A stretch of 38,834 nt of DNA, taken from positions 1 through 38,834 of the forward strand of contig JAUMVD010000015.1 in assembly GCA_030530285.1 (NCBI GenBank). Direction: 5' to 3'. This stretch comes from Bacillota bacterium. Its GTDB lineage: Bacteria > Bacillota > Clostridia > Peptostreptococcales > Anaerovoracaceae. This document shows positions 22,592 through 31,088 of the stretch, one piece after another (the first letter of the stretch is position 1; the number at the start of each line of letters is the position of its first letter). Under the pieces are notes generated by a model, which made no database searches, was not told the DNA's origin, and saw nothing but the letters and a program-made list of their open reading frames with translations. The position numbers were made by a program, and so were the translations under genes.

Positions 22592-23416
22592 ATGGATATC
22601 AAAACACTAAACAGGACTGCTTACGATGTAAGGATCGGTATCATAAATGCGCTTCACAACGCGGGATCAGGTCATCCGGGCGGTTCGCTCTCGGCAGCAG
22701 ATATAGTTACGGCACTTTACTTCGATGAGATGAACGTCGACGCGAAGAATCCGGAGATGAAGGGAAGAGACAAATGCATCTTTTCCAAAGGCCATGCAGG
22801 CCCGGCGCAGCTTTCGGCCATGGCGGTCAAGGGATACTTCCCGATGGAGGATTTCATGACCCTGAGAAAACTGGGGTCCATATTCCAGGGACACCCGAAT
22901 ATTAAAATCCCCGGCATCGAGATGTCCACAGGATCTCTCGGACAGGGATTCAGCGTTGCAGGCGGAATGGCCATGGCAAACAAGATCGACGCAGATCCGG
23001 GACGCGTATACTGCGTGCTGGGCGACGGCGAGCTGCAGGAAGGCCTGGTATGGGAAGCGGCTATGTCAGCTGCCCACTATAAGCTGGACAATCTGGTCGC
23101 CATCGTGGACCACAACGGACTGCAGATAGACGGCAGAAACGATGACGTCATGACGGTCATGCCGATCGCGGAGAAATTCGCCGGATTCGGATGGAACGTC
23201 ATCCAGATCGACGGACACGATATGGAAGCCATACTCGAAGCTTTTGCAAAGGCCAGAGAATGCAAAGGCCGTCCTACCGCCATTATCGCGGAAACGGTAA
23301 AGGGCAAGGGCGTATCCTTTATGGAAGATCAGGCCGGATGGCACGGCAAGGCTCCTGACGATGAGCAGACCGCGCAGGCGATACGCGAACTGGAAGAAGC
23401 GAAGGAAAGGTTTTAA
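22592..23416 (+). CDS. Transketolase, N-terminal (thiamine diphosphate-binding) subunit
   Basis: This 274-residue subunit binds ThDP-Mg2+: GHPGGSLSAADI, the KGHAGPA loop, and GDGELQEGLVWEAAMSAAHYKLDNLVAIVDHNG, the GDGx-(25-30)-N motif. With the next gene it makes a split transketolase for the non-oxidative pentose phosphate pathway. Separate ORFs with their own SDs (AGGAGG just before 22592) are normal in many Clostridia, so this is not a frameshift. It follows nnrD by 9 bp. Confidence 0.95.
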   Translation: MDIKTLNRTAYDVRIGIINALHNAGSGHPGGSLSAADIVTALYFDEMNVDAKNPEMKGRDKCIFSKGHAGPAQLSAMAVKGYFPMEDFMTLRKLGSIFQGHPNIKIPGIEMSTGSLGQGFSVAGGMAMANKIDADPGRVYCVLGDGELQEGLVWEAAMSAAHYKLDNLVAIVDHNGLQIDGRNDDVMTVMPIAEKFAGFGWNVIQIDGHDMEAILEAFAKARECKGRPTAIIAETVKGKGVSFMEDQAGWHGKAPDDEQTAQAIRELEEAKERF

Positions 23417-23431
23417 CGGGAGGTGATCTGA

Positions 23432-24361
23432 ATGGCAGATAAAATCGCAACAAGACAGGCATATGGTGAGGCTCTCGTTGAACTGGGCAAAGATCACGAG
23501 AATCTCGTCGTGATGGACGCCGACCTGTCGGGGTCCACTAAGACAGCAATGTTCAAAAAAGAATTCCCGGAAAGATTCTTTAATATGGGCATCGCGGAAC
23601 AGAATATGTATGGAGCGGCCACAGGGCTGGCCCTCAGCGGCAAAGTGGTATGTGCCAGCACATTCGCCATGTTCGCCACAGGCAGAGCCTTCGAGATTAT
23701 CAGAAATTCCATCGGATATACGAAGGCGAATGTAAAAATCTGCGCATCACATGCAGGAATCACAGTCGGAGAGGACGGCGCGAGCCATCAGACCTTCGAG
23801 GATCTGGCTCTCATGAGGACGATCCCGGGCATGACGGTGGTCAATCCGTCAGACGCCGTAGCCACCAGGAAACTGCTCAAGCAGATCGTGGAAATGGACG
23901 GTCCTTGTTACTTCAGAATCGGCAGAGCGGCAGTTCCCGTATTCTACGGCGAAGAGGATGAGATCGTTCTGGGCAAAGGCAATCTCATCAGAGACGGCAA
24001 GGATGTGACCATCATCGCCACCGGCATTATGGTCAGCGACGCGTACGATGCTGCAAAGGCTTTGGAGGCGGAAGGCATCGATGCCAGAGTGATCGACATC
24101 CATACCATCAAGCCGATCGATGAGGAAATCATCATCAAAGCTGCGAAGGAAACCGGCGCAATTGTAACCGCCGAAGAACACGGCGTGATCGGAGGCCTGG
24201 GAGATGCGGTCGCTCAGGTAGTCGTTAAAAACGCGCCATGCAAGATGGCCATGGTAGGGCAGCAGGACACCTTCGGTGAGTCAGGCAAACCGGACGATCT
24301 GAAGAAAAAATATCATATGACTGCAGATGATATCATAGCGGCAGTCAAGAGCGTACTGTAA
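23432..24361 (+). CDS. Transketolase, C-terminal (pyrimidine-binding) subunit
   Basis: This 309-residue partner carries the PYR domain with the catalytic Glu of GIAEQNMYGAATGLAL, followed by HAGITVGEDGASHQTFED, and a C-terminal transketolase domain (DVTIIATGIMVSDAYDAAKALEAEG, VTAEEHGVIGGLG). It pairs with the N-terminal subunit encoded 15 bp upstream. The start has GGGAGGTGAT upstream. A very stable terminator follows. Confidence 0.95.
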   Translation: MADKIATRQAYGEALVELGKDHENLVVMDADLSGSTKTAMFKKEFPERFFNMGIAEQNMYGAATGLALSGKVVCASTFAMFATGRAFEIIRNSIGYTKANVKICASHAGITVGEDGASHQTFEDLALMRTIPGMTVVNPSDAVATRKLLKQIVEMDGPCYFRIGRAAVPVFYGEEDEIVLGKGNLIRDGKDVTIIATGIMVSDAYDAAKALEAEGIDARVIDIHTIKPIDEEIIIKAAKETGAIVTAEEHGVIGGLGDAVAQVVVKNAPCKMAMVGQQDTFGESGKPDDLKKKYHMTADDIIAAVKSVL

Positions 24362-24365
24362 GTTC

Positions 24366-24407
24366 AGTGTGTCAATGGGGATGGTTCTCATTGACACACT
24401 TTTTTTG
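24366..24407 (+). terminator. Terminator after the transketolase genes
   Basis: AGTGTGTCAATG (24366-24377) pairs perfectly with CATTGACACACT (24389-24400), and inner G-U and A-U pairs extend the stem toward a small loop. Seven T residues follow (24401-24407). Confidence 0.95.
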
Positions 24408-24460
24408 TGCCTGCATGAGTCATCTCCACTTACACAAATTGGCACATTAACATCCATTAA

Positions 24461-24489
24461 TTGAAATATTCAACTATATGTTGTATGAT
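24461..24489 (+). promoter_or_regulatory. ftsEX operon promoter
   Basis: TTGAAA (24461-24466), a 17-nt spacer and TATGAT (24484-24489). The start is near 24496, within the palindrome TGTATACA (24495-24502). The leader to the ftsE ATG is about 34 nt and has no strong SD, only AAAGG at 24518-24522. Confidence 0.7.
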
Positions 24490-24529
24490 AACCGTGTATA
24501 CAATTAATGATTTACTAAAGGTTATTTAA

Positions 24530-25303
24530 ATGATTGAATTTACAAACGTATCGAAACACTACAAGTCAAATGTTGCATTGGACAATGTAAGCGTCAAGAT
24601 CAATAAAGGGGACTTCGTCTTTCTGGTAGGTCCCAGCGGCGCGGGCAAATCAACATTTGTCAAGCTTATTCTTAAAGAGATCAATGCCGATAAGGGCACG
24701 GTCAGAGTCAAAGACATCAATGTGACGAAACTGTCAGCCAGAGGAGTTCCGAGGCTCAGGAGAAATATCGGCATCGTATTTCAGGACTTCCGATTACTTC
24801 CCAAGAAAACAGTCTACGAAAATGTAGCTTTCGCTATGGAAATCATCCATCAGCCAAGAAAGCTCATCAAGAAAAACGTCCCGCAGGTACTGACCATGAT
24901 GGGTATTTATGATAAAGCCAATAAGTATCCCGATGAGCTCAGCGCAGGCGAACAGCAGAGAGTTGCCATTGCCAGAGCCATTGTCAATAAGCCGAGGATA
25001 CTCATTGCGGATGAGCCTACCGGAAATCTGGACCCGAATACAGCCTGGGAAATCATGCAGCTGTTGAATGATATCAACCAGAGAGGCGTCACGATTCTCA
25101 TGGTAACCCATGCCAAGGACATCGTAGACAAGATGGGCAAGAGAGTCATTGCCATCGAGAACGGACACATCGTAAGAGATGAGTTTGGAATGTACGGGTA
25201 CCAGGAAGCTCTGGCAGCGGACGGAGATTCCGCGTTCAATACCAGACCGGTCAAACGTCAGCATACCATCAAGAGAAAATTCAGGAGAGGGGGCAGCATA
25301 TAG
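24530..25303 (+). CDS. ftsE: Cell-division ATP-binding protein FtsE
   Basis: This 257-residue ABC ATPase works with FtsX to control peptidoglycan hydrolysis at division or elongation sites. It has Walker A GPSGAGKST (34-42), Q-loop FQDFRLL, signature LSAGEQQR (137-144), Walker B ILIADEP (157-163) and switch His194. It carries a basic C-terminal extension beyond the usual end (about 223-257, with RPVKRQHTIKRKFRRGG) that may contact membrane lipid or FtsX. The stop codon overlaps the ftsX GTG by one base, implying coupled translation. Confidence 0.96.
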   Translation: MIEFTNVSKHYKSNVALDNVSVKINKGDFVFLVGPSGAGKSTFVKLILKEINADKGTVRVKDINVTKLSARGVPRLRRNIGIVFQDFRLLPKKTVYENVAFAMEIIHQPRKLIKKNVPQVLTMMGIYDKANKYPDELSAGEQQRVAIARAIVNKPRILIADEPTGNLDPNTAWEIMQLLNDINQRGVTILMVTHAKDIVDKMGKRVIAIENGHIVRDEFGMYGYQEALAADGDSAFNTRPVKRQHTIKRKFRRGGSI

Positions 25304-26193
25304 TGAAAACACTGTTTTACACCATCAAGCAGTCCTTTATCCAGTTCGGACGAAACCTCAACATGGGGATCATCTCCATATTCGCCATCACGTGCATGCT
25401 GCTGATCCTGAGCCTGTTTTTCATACTGGCGATTAACGTCAACACGGCCGCGGAGACGATCAAGGGCGAATACGATTCCATCGAGATATTCCTCCTGGAT
25501 GAAACCTCAGAAGAAGACGCCATGGTCATGGTAGAAGACATGAAAACTCAGGAAGGCGTTGCGGACGCGTATTACAAGACCAAAGAAGACGCCATGAAGC
25601 AGTTCAAGGAGCGCTGGGGAGAAAACGGATACCTCCTGGACAGCCTCGAAGATAATCCGCTGCCGAATTCGGTGGTGATCATCATTGAGGACCTGGAAAA
25701 GGCCGACGCCCTGGCCGAACACGCCGGCACGTATGAAGGCATTGAGGATGTCAAATACTATAAGAGCACGGTAGACAAGCTCCTTAATGTTACCAAGTTC
25801 ATACAGATCGCGGCGATCATCATCATGATATTCCTGATCATCGTATCCATCGTCGTCGTATCGAATACCATCAAACTCACGGTATTCAACAGAGCCGATG
25901 AGATCAGCATCATGAAATACGTAGGCGCCACCAACTGGTTCATTCGCGGACCGTTCCTGGTGGAGGGCATCATCATCGGCGTTATCTCCGCCGGCATATC
26001 ACTGCTGATCACCGGCGCGGTATATGAGAAGGTAGTCGATATGATCGGAGAGCAGGTCTATTCAATGCTCTCGATGCCGATGGTTCCGGGAGACTTCCTG
26101 ATGTATAACTTCGCGTGGATATTTGTGGCTCTGGGTATTGCCATCGGATCCTGTGGAAGTATTATATCCGTTCGAAGATTCCTTAACGCGTAA
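25303..26193 (+). CDS. ftsX: Cell-division protein FtsX
   Basis: This 296-residue membrane partner of FtsE has a short cytoplasmic N-terminus, a first helix at about 24-45, and an extracellular domain (about 46-160) that normally docks a hydrolase or its activator. Three further helices follow in the FtsX/MacB fold, with the coupling segment FNRADEISIMKYVGATNWFIRGPFLVEG. It uses a GTG start at 25303 with AGGAGAGGGGG upstream. The next gene encodes a coiled-coil M23 protein, the likely extracellular effector. Confidence 0.96.
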   Translation: MKTLFYTIKQSFIQFGRNLNMGIISIFAITCMLLILSLFFILAINVNTAAETIKGEYDSIEIFLLDETSEEDAMVMVEDMKTQEGVADAYYKTKEDAMKQFKERWGENGYLLDSLEDNPLPNSVVIIIEDLEKADALAEHAGTYEGIEDVKYYKSTVDKLLNVTKFIQIAAIIIMIFLIIVSIVVVSNTIKLTVFNRADEISIMKYVGATNWFIRGPFLVEGIIIGVISAGISLLITGAVYEKVVDMIGEQVYSMLSMPMVPGDFLMYNFAWIFVALGIAIGSCGSIISVRRFLNA

Positions 26194-26207
26194 ACGGAGG
26201 GGTATTT

Positions 26208-27299
26208 ATGCGAAACAGCAGACTAGCGATTTTCATAGCATTCATCATGGCCTTTGCCATATGCGCGGATACCGGTATAGCCAGCGCCAAATCGCTGGAT
26301 TCCATCCAGAAAGATATAGAGAAGAAGCAGCAGGAACTCAAGGAAGGCAAAAACAAAGAAAAGAGCCTTTCCTCCAAGGTAACTGAACTGGAAGGTCTCA
26401 TCATCGATCTGGAAGGCCAGATCAGTTCCAGTGAAACGGAGCTGAAGCAGCTTAAGAAAGATCTTAAGGAAGCGCAGGCGAAGGTGGACAAGCAGAACGA
26501 GGAGCTGGGAGGCAGACTGCGAAACATGTATAAGAACGGGAACGTCGGTTTCCTGGATGTTCTCATGAATTCCAGCAGTTTCTCGGAGTTTCTGACCAAC
26601 ATCGACCTGGTCGAAAAAATCTATGCCAGCGATAAAGACGTTCTGGAAGACCTTCAGGATGCCCATGATCAGATAGCGAAAAAGAAGAAAAAGGTTGAAA
26701 AGCTGCAGGCGCAGCTGAAATCATCCAAAGCCACAGCCGAAGAGCAAAGGGCTGAGATCCAGGCACAAAAGTCAAAAATCGCCAAGGACAACAAGGAAAC
26801 GGCGAAGATGATCGATGACCTTGAAGCGGAAGCGCAGGCTGAAGCGGCAAAGCTGGCAGCCAAATCCGAAAGCGGCGAGATCAGTAACAGCAATACTTCT
26901 ACATACACAGGAGGCAAACTGCTCTGGCCGACACCGGGCTTCACGACGATCACCTCCAGCTACGGATGGCGTATGTGCCCGTTTCACGGACGTGAGTTCC
27001 ATGGGGGCATCGATATCGCAGCCAATGGAGGCAGCACCATCGTCGCCTCTGCTGCAGGCAAGGTCATATCTTCAGGATATAACGGCGGATTTGGTTACAG
27101 CATACAGATCGACCACGGCGGCGGTCTGGTAACCATGTACAATCACTGTTCATCACTGCTTGTTTCAACAGGCGCGAAGGTAAGTAGAGGTCAGGCAATC
27201 GGCAAGGTAGGCTCCACGGGATCCTCTACAGGAAATCATCTGGATTACAGAGTATTCAAGAACGGATCGACAGCAAACCCAATGAGCTACCTGAAGTGA
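26208..27299 (+). CDS. Secreted coiled-coil M23 (LytM) peptidase or EnvC-like hydrolase activator
   Basis: This 363-residue protein has a signal peptide (cleavage near AS-A26/27), a long coiled coil (about 28-225) and a C-terminal M23 domain (about 240-360). The overall design is that of EnvC/PcsB-type FtsEX partners. Zinc-site residues are His265 and Asp269 (HGGID) and His313 (YNHCSS). The canonical HxH motif reads His344-Leu-Asp346, an Asp replacing the last zinc-ligand His. Asp could still bind metal, and HLD-type M23 proteins exist in other phyla as I recall, so the domain may be active or may act only as an activator. ATG 26208 follows GGAGGGG. Its place right after ftsX strongly suggests FtsEX-gated cell-wall remodelling. 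Confidence 0.92.
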   Translation: MRNSRLAIFIAFIMAFAICADTGIASAKSLDSIQKDIEKKQQELKEGKNKEKSLSSKVTELEGLIIDLEGQISSSETELKQLKKDLKEAQAKVDKQNEELGGRLRNMYKNGNVGFLDVLMNSSSFSEFLTNIDLVEKIYASDKDVLEDLQDAHDQIAKKKKKVEKLQAQLKSSKATAEEQRAEIQAQKSKIAKDNKETAKMIDDLEAEAQAEAAKLAAKSESGEISNSNTSTYTGGKLLWPTPGFTTITSSYGWRMCPFHGREFHGGIDIAANGGSTIVASAAGKVISSGYNGGFGYSIQIDHGGGLVTMYNHCSSLLVSTGAKVSRGQAIGKVGSTGSSTGNHLDYRVFKNGSTANPMSYLK

Positions 27300-27321
27300 T
27301 CCGGAAGGCTTATGTAACGAT

Positions 27322-28941
27322 ATGAGAAATAATGAGATCATCAATAAAATACTGGAAAACAGAGGCATAACGTCAGAAGAGGAAATCGAAGAATTCCTAT
27401 CGGACAAGCCTAAGAAGACCTATGATCCATTCCTTCTTACAGGTATGAAAGAAGGGGTGGATTTACTGTTATCTGAAATCGAATCCGGCACCAGGATCTG
27501 CATATACGGGGATTACGACGCGGACGGCGTTACCGCTTCCTGCATCATGGCGGCATGCCTGAAGCGACTTGAGGCGGACTATTTTATCTACATTCCGTCC
27601 CGTATGGCAGAAGGTTACGGTCTGAACACAAAGGCAATCGACAAGATCGCGGAGAACGGCGCGGGACTCATCCTGACCGTTGACTGCGGATGCGTGTCAT
27701 ATCACGAAGTGGAGTACGCCAAGAGCAAAGGCCTGCGGGTTATCGTCACTGACCATCATAATATCGAAGATGTGATGGCTGACTGCATCGTGATCAATCC
27801 GAAGCATCCCGAAAACAGATATCCCTTCCGGGATCTGGCAGGGTGCGGCGTGGCGTATAAGTTCGTACAGGCGGTGCAAAGACAGGCGCATCTCGGCAGG
27901 GACCTGCTGTCTGAGACGCTGGATATGGCGGCAATAGGCACCATCGGTGACATCGTTCCGCTGATAGACGAAAACAGAACCATCACCAAGTACGGCATAC
28001 ATGGCTGCAACCGGGCCGGCCGCAAAGGCCTCAAGCATCTGGCGGATGCCATCTCGCTGCATGAGATCGATTCAGAGAACATCGCATTCGGGATCGTACC
28101 GCATATCAACGCGGCAGGCAGGATGGGGACGGCCATGGACGCAGTGGATCTGTTCCTGGCAGACGAAAGCACCCGGATAAGCGCCAAAACCCAGTCGCTC
28201 CTGGACTACAACAGACTGAGAAAGGATACGCAGGAGTCCGCGTATAAGGAAGCTCTGGAGTATGTCAGGGGAGATGAGAACTTCATCCTCCTCCAAATGA
28301 ATGATATCCATGAGGGGATAGCCGGTATCGTAGCGGGAAAGATAAAGGATAAGTTCTACCGGCCGGTGATCATCGTCACGCCAACTGAAGAGGGCAGATT
28401 AAAAGGAACCGGCAGGAGCATACCCGGCATCGATCTTTATGAAGTACTGAACAATTGCAGCAGCTTGTTCAAACGATTCGGGGGCCATAAGGGCGCCTGC
28501 GGATTTCTCATGGATGGAGAGAATATCGAGGCACTCAGGGAGTCCATTACCGCCCAGGCAGACCGCATCATGACGGAGAATCCGGAAATATTTGAGCGTA
28601 AAACAGAATATGAAATGGTAATCAAACCATCTGATATAACGGTAGAACTGGCAAAGGAGCTGAGGAAGCTGGCTCCATTTGGGGAATCCAACCCGTCACC
28701 GAGATTCATGCTCACCGATGTTGTCATGAGGAACGTGAATTACATGGGAAAAGACGGAGATCACGCCAGATTCTACATCTACGATAATAATTATTATGTC
28801 AACTGCGTTTTCTTTAGAAAAGCGAAGGAATATAGTGACAAACTGACAGCCGGACTCCCGCAGGACCTGATTGGCAGCGTAAGTTATCAGGTTTGGAACG
28901 GTCAGGAACGGGTACAGTTTATCGTTGAGGAGATAAAATAA
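27322..28941 (+). CDS. recJ: Single-stranded-DNA-specific exonuclease RecJ
   Basis: This 539-residue 5'-3' ssDNA exonuclease acts in recombination and mismatch or base-excision repair. DHH-family motifs are DYDADG (64-69), VDCGC and DHH (144-146), with the DHHA1 domain at INAAGRMGTA through GGHKGACGF. A C-terminal OB-like domain ends the protein. It is at the short end for RecJ but all catalytic motifs are present. SD support is weak (GGAAGG about 14 nt before the ATG). The stop TAA overlaps the ATG of the next gene. Confidence 0.94.
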   Translation: MRNNEIINKILENRGITSEEEIEEFLSDKPKKTYDPFLLTGMKEGVDLLLSEIESGTRICIYGDYDADGVTASCIMAACLKRLEADYFIYIPSRMAEGYGLNTKAIDKIAENGAGLILTVDCGCVSYHEVEYAKSKGLRVIVTDHHNIEDVMADCIVINPKHPENRYPFRDLAGCGVAYKFVQAVQRQAHLGRDLLSETLDMAAIGTIGDIVPLIDENRTITKYGIHGCNRAGRKGLKHLADAISLHEIDSENIAFGIVPHINAAGRMGTAMDAVDLFLADESTRISAKTQSLLDYNRLRKDTQESAYKEALEYVRGDENFILLQMNDIHEGIAGIVAGKIKDKFYRPVIIVTPTEEGRLKGTGRSIPGIDLYEVLNNCSSLFKRFGGHKGACGFLMDGENIEALRESITAQADRIMTENPEIFERKTEYEMVIKPSDITVELAKELRKLAPFGESNPSPRFMLTDVVMRNVNYMGKDGDHARFYIYDNNYYVNCVFFRKAKEYSDKLTAGLPQDLIGSVSYQVWNGQERVQFIVEEIK

Positions 28942-30077
28942 TGGAAGTAAGAATCAGAAGAAGTCTATTCATTTTAGCGATTGTAGGAGCGTTTCTCCTG
29001 GGGGCCATCGTGATGGGATCTGTGATCCTCATCAGCGGGGGTGACAAGCCATCCGGCGTGCAGTCCGATAGTAAGTTTGAAACCCTGAAATCTTACATCG
29101 ATCAGTATTACCTGAATGAGTATGACGAAAATGAACTTATGGAATACGCGTACAAAGGCTATGTCACCGGTCTTGGTGATCCGTATTCCGCCTATATGAC
29201 CCAGGAAGAATACGATTCATTCATGGCTTCGGCAACAGGCTCGTACTCCGGCATCGGCGTTACCTTCGAGGAGGACGATAAAGGCCAGTTCATTATCATC
29301 GATGTCACCAAGGACTCGCCTGCCGAGAAGGCGGGTCTCAAGAGCAGAGACCAGATACTGACAGTTGATGGCAAGACGTACGATGACATTGAGATCATCG
29401 CGGCCAAGATAAGGGGCAAAGCCGGCACTACTGTCAAACTGGAATACATGCGCGGCGAAGACATCAAGACAGTGGAAATCGTCAGACAAAAAATCGAACA
29501 GGAGAGCGTCGAATACAAGATGCTTAACGGTGACACGGGATACATCGAGATCAGTTCCTTCATCGACAATACTTCCGAGGATTTTGCAAAAGCTCTGAAG
29601 GCGGTCCAAAAGAAGGGCGCAAGTAATCTTATCATCGACTTAAGAGATAACGGCGGCGGCCTCGTGGATGAGAGCGTCAATGTGGCTGATGAATTTCTGG
29701 ATGAAGGCGTGGTCTGCTACGTCGAGGACAAGAACGGCAATTCGGATACCTATAAAGCCAAAGATGGCAAGACCGATCTCAATACGGTGGTACTCATTAA
29801 CGAGAACAGCGCCAGCTCCTCGGAAATCCTGGCGGCGGCGCTGAAGGACAACGGCTATAAAATCATAGGCAGTAAATCCTTCGGCAAAGGCATCATACAG
29901 TCGACCATGGAACTGGATGACGGATCGGCCCTGAAGCTGACGGTGATGGAATACCTTTCACCGGATAAACACAAGATCCACGAGAAAGGCGTCAAACCTG
30001 ATGTCAAGATCAAGGACAAGGAGAGTACAGACGCAGATGAGCAGCTGGACAAGGCGCTGGAAGAATTGAATGAATAG
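28941..30077 (+). CDS. C-terminal processing serine protease (S41, PDZ domain)
   Basis: This 378-residue CtpA/CtpB-like protease is membrane-anchored through an N-terminal helix (about 8-32) with its catalytic part outside. A PDZ domain lies at about 95-185 (YSGIGVTFEED, SPAEKAGLKSRDQILTVDG). The S41 core shows IIDLRDNGGGLV, the Ser motif S290-A-S-S-S-E295 (nucleophile probably Ser292) and Lys316 (SFGKGIIQ), so the Ser-Lys dyad is intact. The start overlaps the recJ stop. In other bacteria such proteases trim cell-wall or sporulation proteins; being in an ftsEX operon fits a role in regulating wall hydrolases. Confidence 0.94.
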   Translation: MEVRIRRSLFILAIVGAFLLGAIVMGSVILISGGDKPSGVQSDSKFETLKSYIDQYYLNEYDENELMEYAYKGYVTGLGDPYSAYMTQEEYDSFMASATGSYSGIGVTFEEDDKGQFIIIDVTKDSPAEKAGLKSRDQILTVDGKTYDDIEIIAAKIRGKAGTTVKLEYMRGEDIKTVEIVRQKIEQESVEYKMLNGDTGYIEISSFIDNTSEDFAKALKAVQKKGASNLIIDLRDNGGGLVDESVNVADEFLDEGVVCYVEDKNGNSDTYKAKDGKTDLNTVVLINENSASSSEILAAALKDNGYKIIGSKSFGKGIIQSTMELDDGSALKLTVMEYLSPDKHKIHEKGVKPDVKIKDKESTDADEQLDKALEELNE

Positions 30078-30099
30078 TCAAAAAAATAAACAAGCTATT

Positions 30100-30128
30100 T
30101 GACTTTAGAGTGCGAAAGTGCTATCATA
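30100..30128 (+). promoter_or_regulatory. Promoter of the YerC/TrpR-like gene
   Basis: TTGACT (30100-30105), a 17-nt spacer ending in TGC, and TATCAT (30123-30128). The leader is about 37 nt and carries AAGGGAG. The hexamers are identical to those of gdhA. Confidence 0.8.
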
Positions 30129-30171
30129 CAGACAGGAGATATTTCATCGATAACGAGAAGGGAGCTGCATC

Positions 30172-30474
30172 ATGGCATACGAATCGAAGTTTAAGCGAGA
30201 TGATATAGACGAACTCTTTAAGGCCGTTCTGCTTCTTGAAGACGAAGAAGACTGCTATAGGTTTTTTGAGGACATCTGTACGATCAACGAAATTCACGCT
30301 ATTGCACAGAGACTGCAAGTCGCTAAACTGTTGTCAGAGAACAAGACTTACAACGAGATCGAGAGCATTACAAAGGCATCTACAGCGACCATCAGCAGAA
30401 TCAATAAATGTCTGGTCTATGGAGCCGACGGCTATCAGCGGATCCTTGCCAGAATGAAGGAAAACGAAGAATAA
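30172..30474 (+). CDS. TrpR/YerC-family DNA-binding regulator
   Basis: This 100-residue all-helical protein belongs to the TrpR-like/YerC (YecD) family. The helix-turn-helix is visible in INEIHAIAQRLQVAKLLSENKTYNEIESITKASTATISRINKCL (read as two segments, about 39-82). In Firmicutes the family is usually a chromosomal regulator of unknown target rather than a true tryptophan repressor, and I see no trp genes nearby. It has its own extended -10 promoter and a hairpin after the stop, so it is a short unit. Confidence 0.9.
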   Translation: MAYESKFKRDDIDELFKAVLLLEDEEDCYRFFEDICTINEIHAIAQRLQVAKLLSENKTYNEIESITKASTATISRINKCLVYGADGYQRILARMKENEE

Positions 30475-30492
30475 GATATATTATTACAGTCA

Positions 30493-30520
30493 TTGACATT
30501 ATGGCGGCGCATATTATGTA
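30493..30520 (+). promoter_or_regulatory. Candidate promoter for the phosphopantetheinyl transferase operon
   Basis: TTGACA (30493-30498), a 16-nt spacer and TATGTA (30515-30520), with a start near 30527 and GAGGAA before the ATG at 30552. The -10 lies inside the hairpin loop of the preceding terminator. Confidence 0.5.
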
Positions 30521-30530
30521 CCGCCATTTT
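30501..30530 (+). terminator. Terminator after the YerC/TrpR-like gene
   Basis: ATGGCGG (30501-30507) pairs with CCGCCAT (30521-30527) over a 13-nt loop, followed by a short T run (TTTT 30527-30530). It is moderate in strength. Confidence 0.6.
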
Positions 30531-30551
30531 GAACGTTGAGGAATAAAAAGG

Positions 30552-31088
30552 ATGAAGATATTCGTGATAAGAGACTACAAAGCCAGATACCCTGAGCTGA
30601 AGGGCAGGAATCTGACGGACAAGCTTATAACGGACATCCTTTTGAGCTGCGAGAAGGCGGCCCGAAGCCCGGACAGCATCCGGGTGGTGCGGGAACCGTC
30701 AGGCAGACCCTATATCGACTGGGACATCGATAAAATACCGCCGTATATTTCAGTGAGTCACTGCGGCGATGTTTTCGCGTGTGCAGTGTACGACGCGAGA
30801 GTAGGGCTGGATATACAGAATCAGAGAAACATCGATACGGACCGGCTGGCCCGCAGATATTTCTCTGCTGACGAGATGAACTTGGACTTCTATACTGTGT
30901 GGACGCGCAAAGAAGCGCTTGCCAAGTACACCGGCAGGGGGATCATACAGGTGATGTCCGGTGAGAGCGTTGCAAGCAGAACCGACGTACGCTTCACGGA
31001 TTTCTGTATGGAGAACGGTATGACCGCATGTGTCTGCACACCGGCGGAAAGGGGAGAAATAAGCTATGAGATTCAGTTTTTTAGTTGA
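30552..31088 (+). CDS. 4'-phosphopantetheinyl transferase (Sfp type)
   Basis: This 178-residue enzyme moves phosphopantetheine from CoA to a carrier-protein serine. The core signatures are VGLDIQN (Asp87, Mg2+ ligand) and WTRKEALAKYTG (Trp117, Lys120, Glu121). It is shorter than Sfp (about 224 residues), lacking part of the N-terminal half. No polyketide or peptide synthetase genes are near, so fatty-acid ACP or an unlinked carrier is the probable target. It overlaps the following MBL gene by 23 nt. Confidence 0.88.
   Translation: MKIFVIRDYKARYPELKGRNLTDKLITDILLSCEKAARSPDSIRVVREPSGRPYIDWDIDKIPPYISVSHCGDVFACAVYDARVGLDIQNQRNIDTDRLARRYFSADEMNLDFYTVWTRKEALAKYTGRGIIQVMSGESVASRTDVRFTDFCMENGMTACVCTPAERGEISYEIQFFS

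Noticed and set aside
22592..24361. Two adjacent transketolase ORFs that could be read as a frameshifted single gene.
   Set aside because: Each has its own SD and start and ends at a natural domain boundary; split transketolase is normal in many Firmicutes and archaea.
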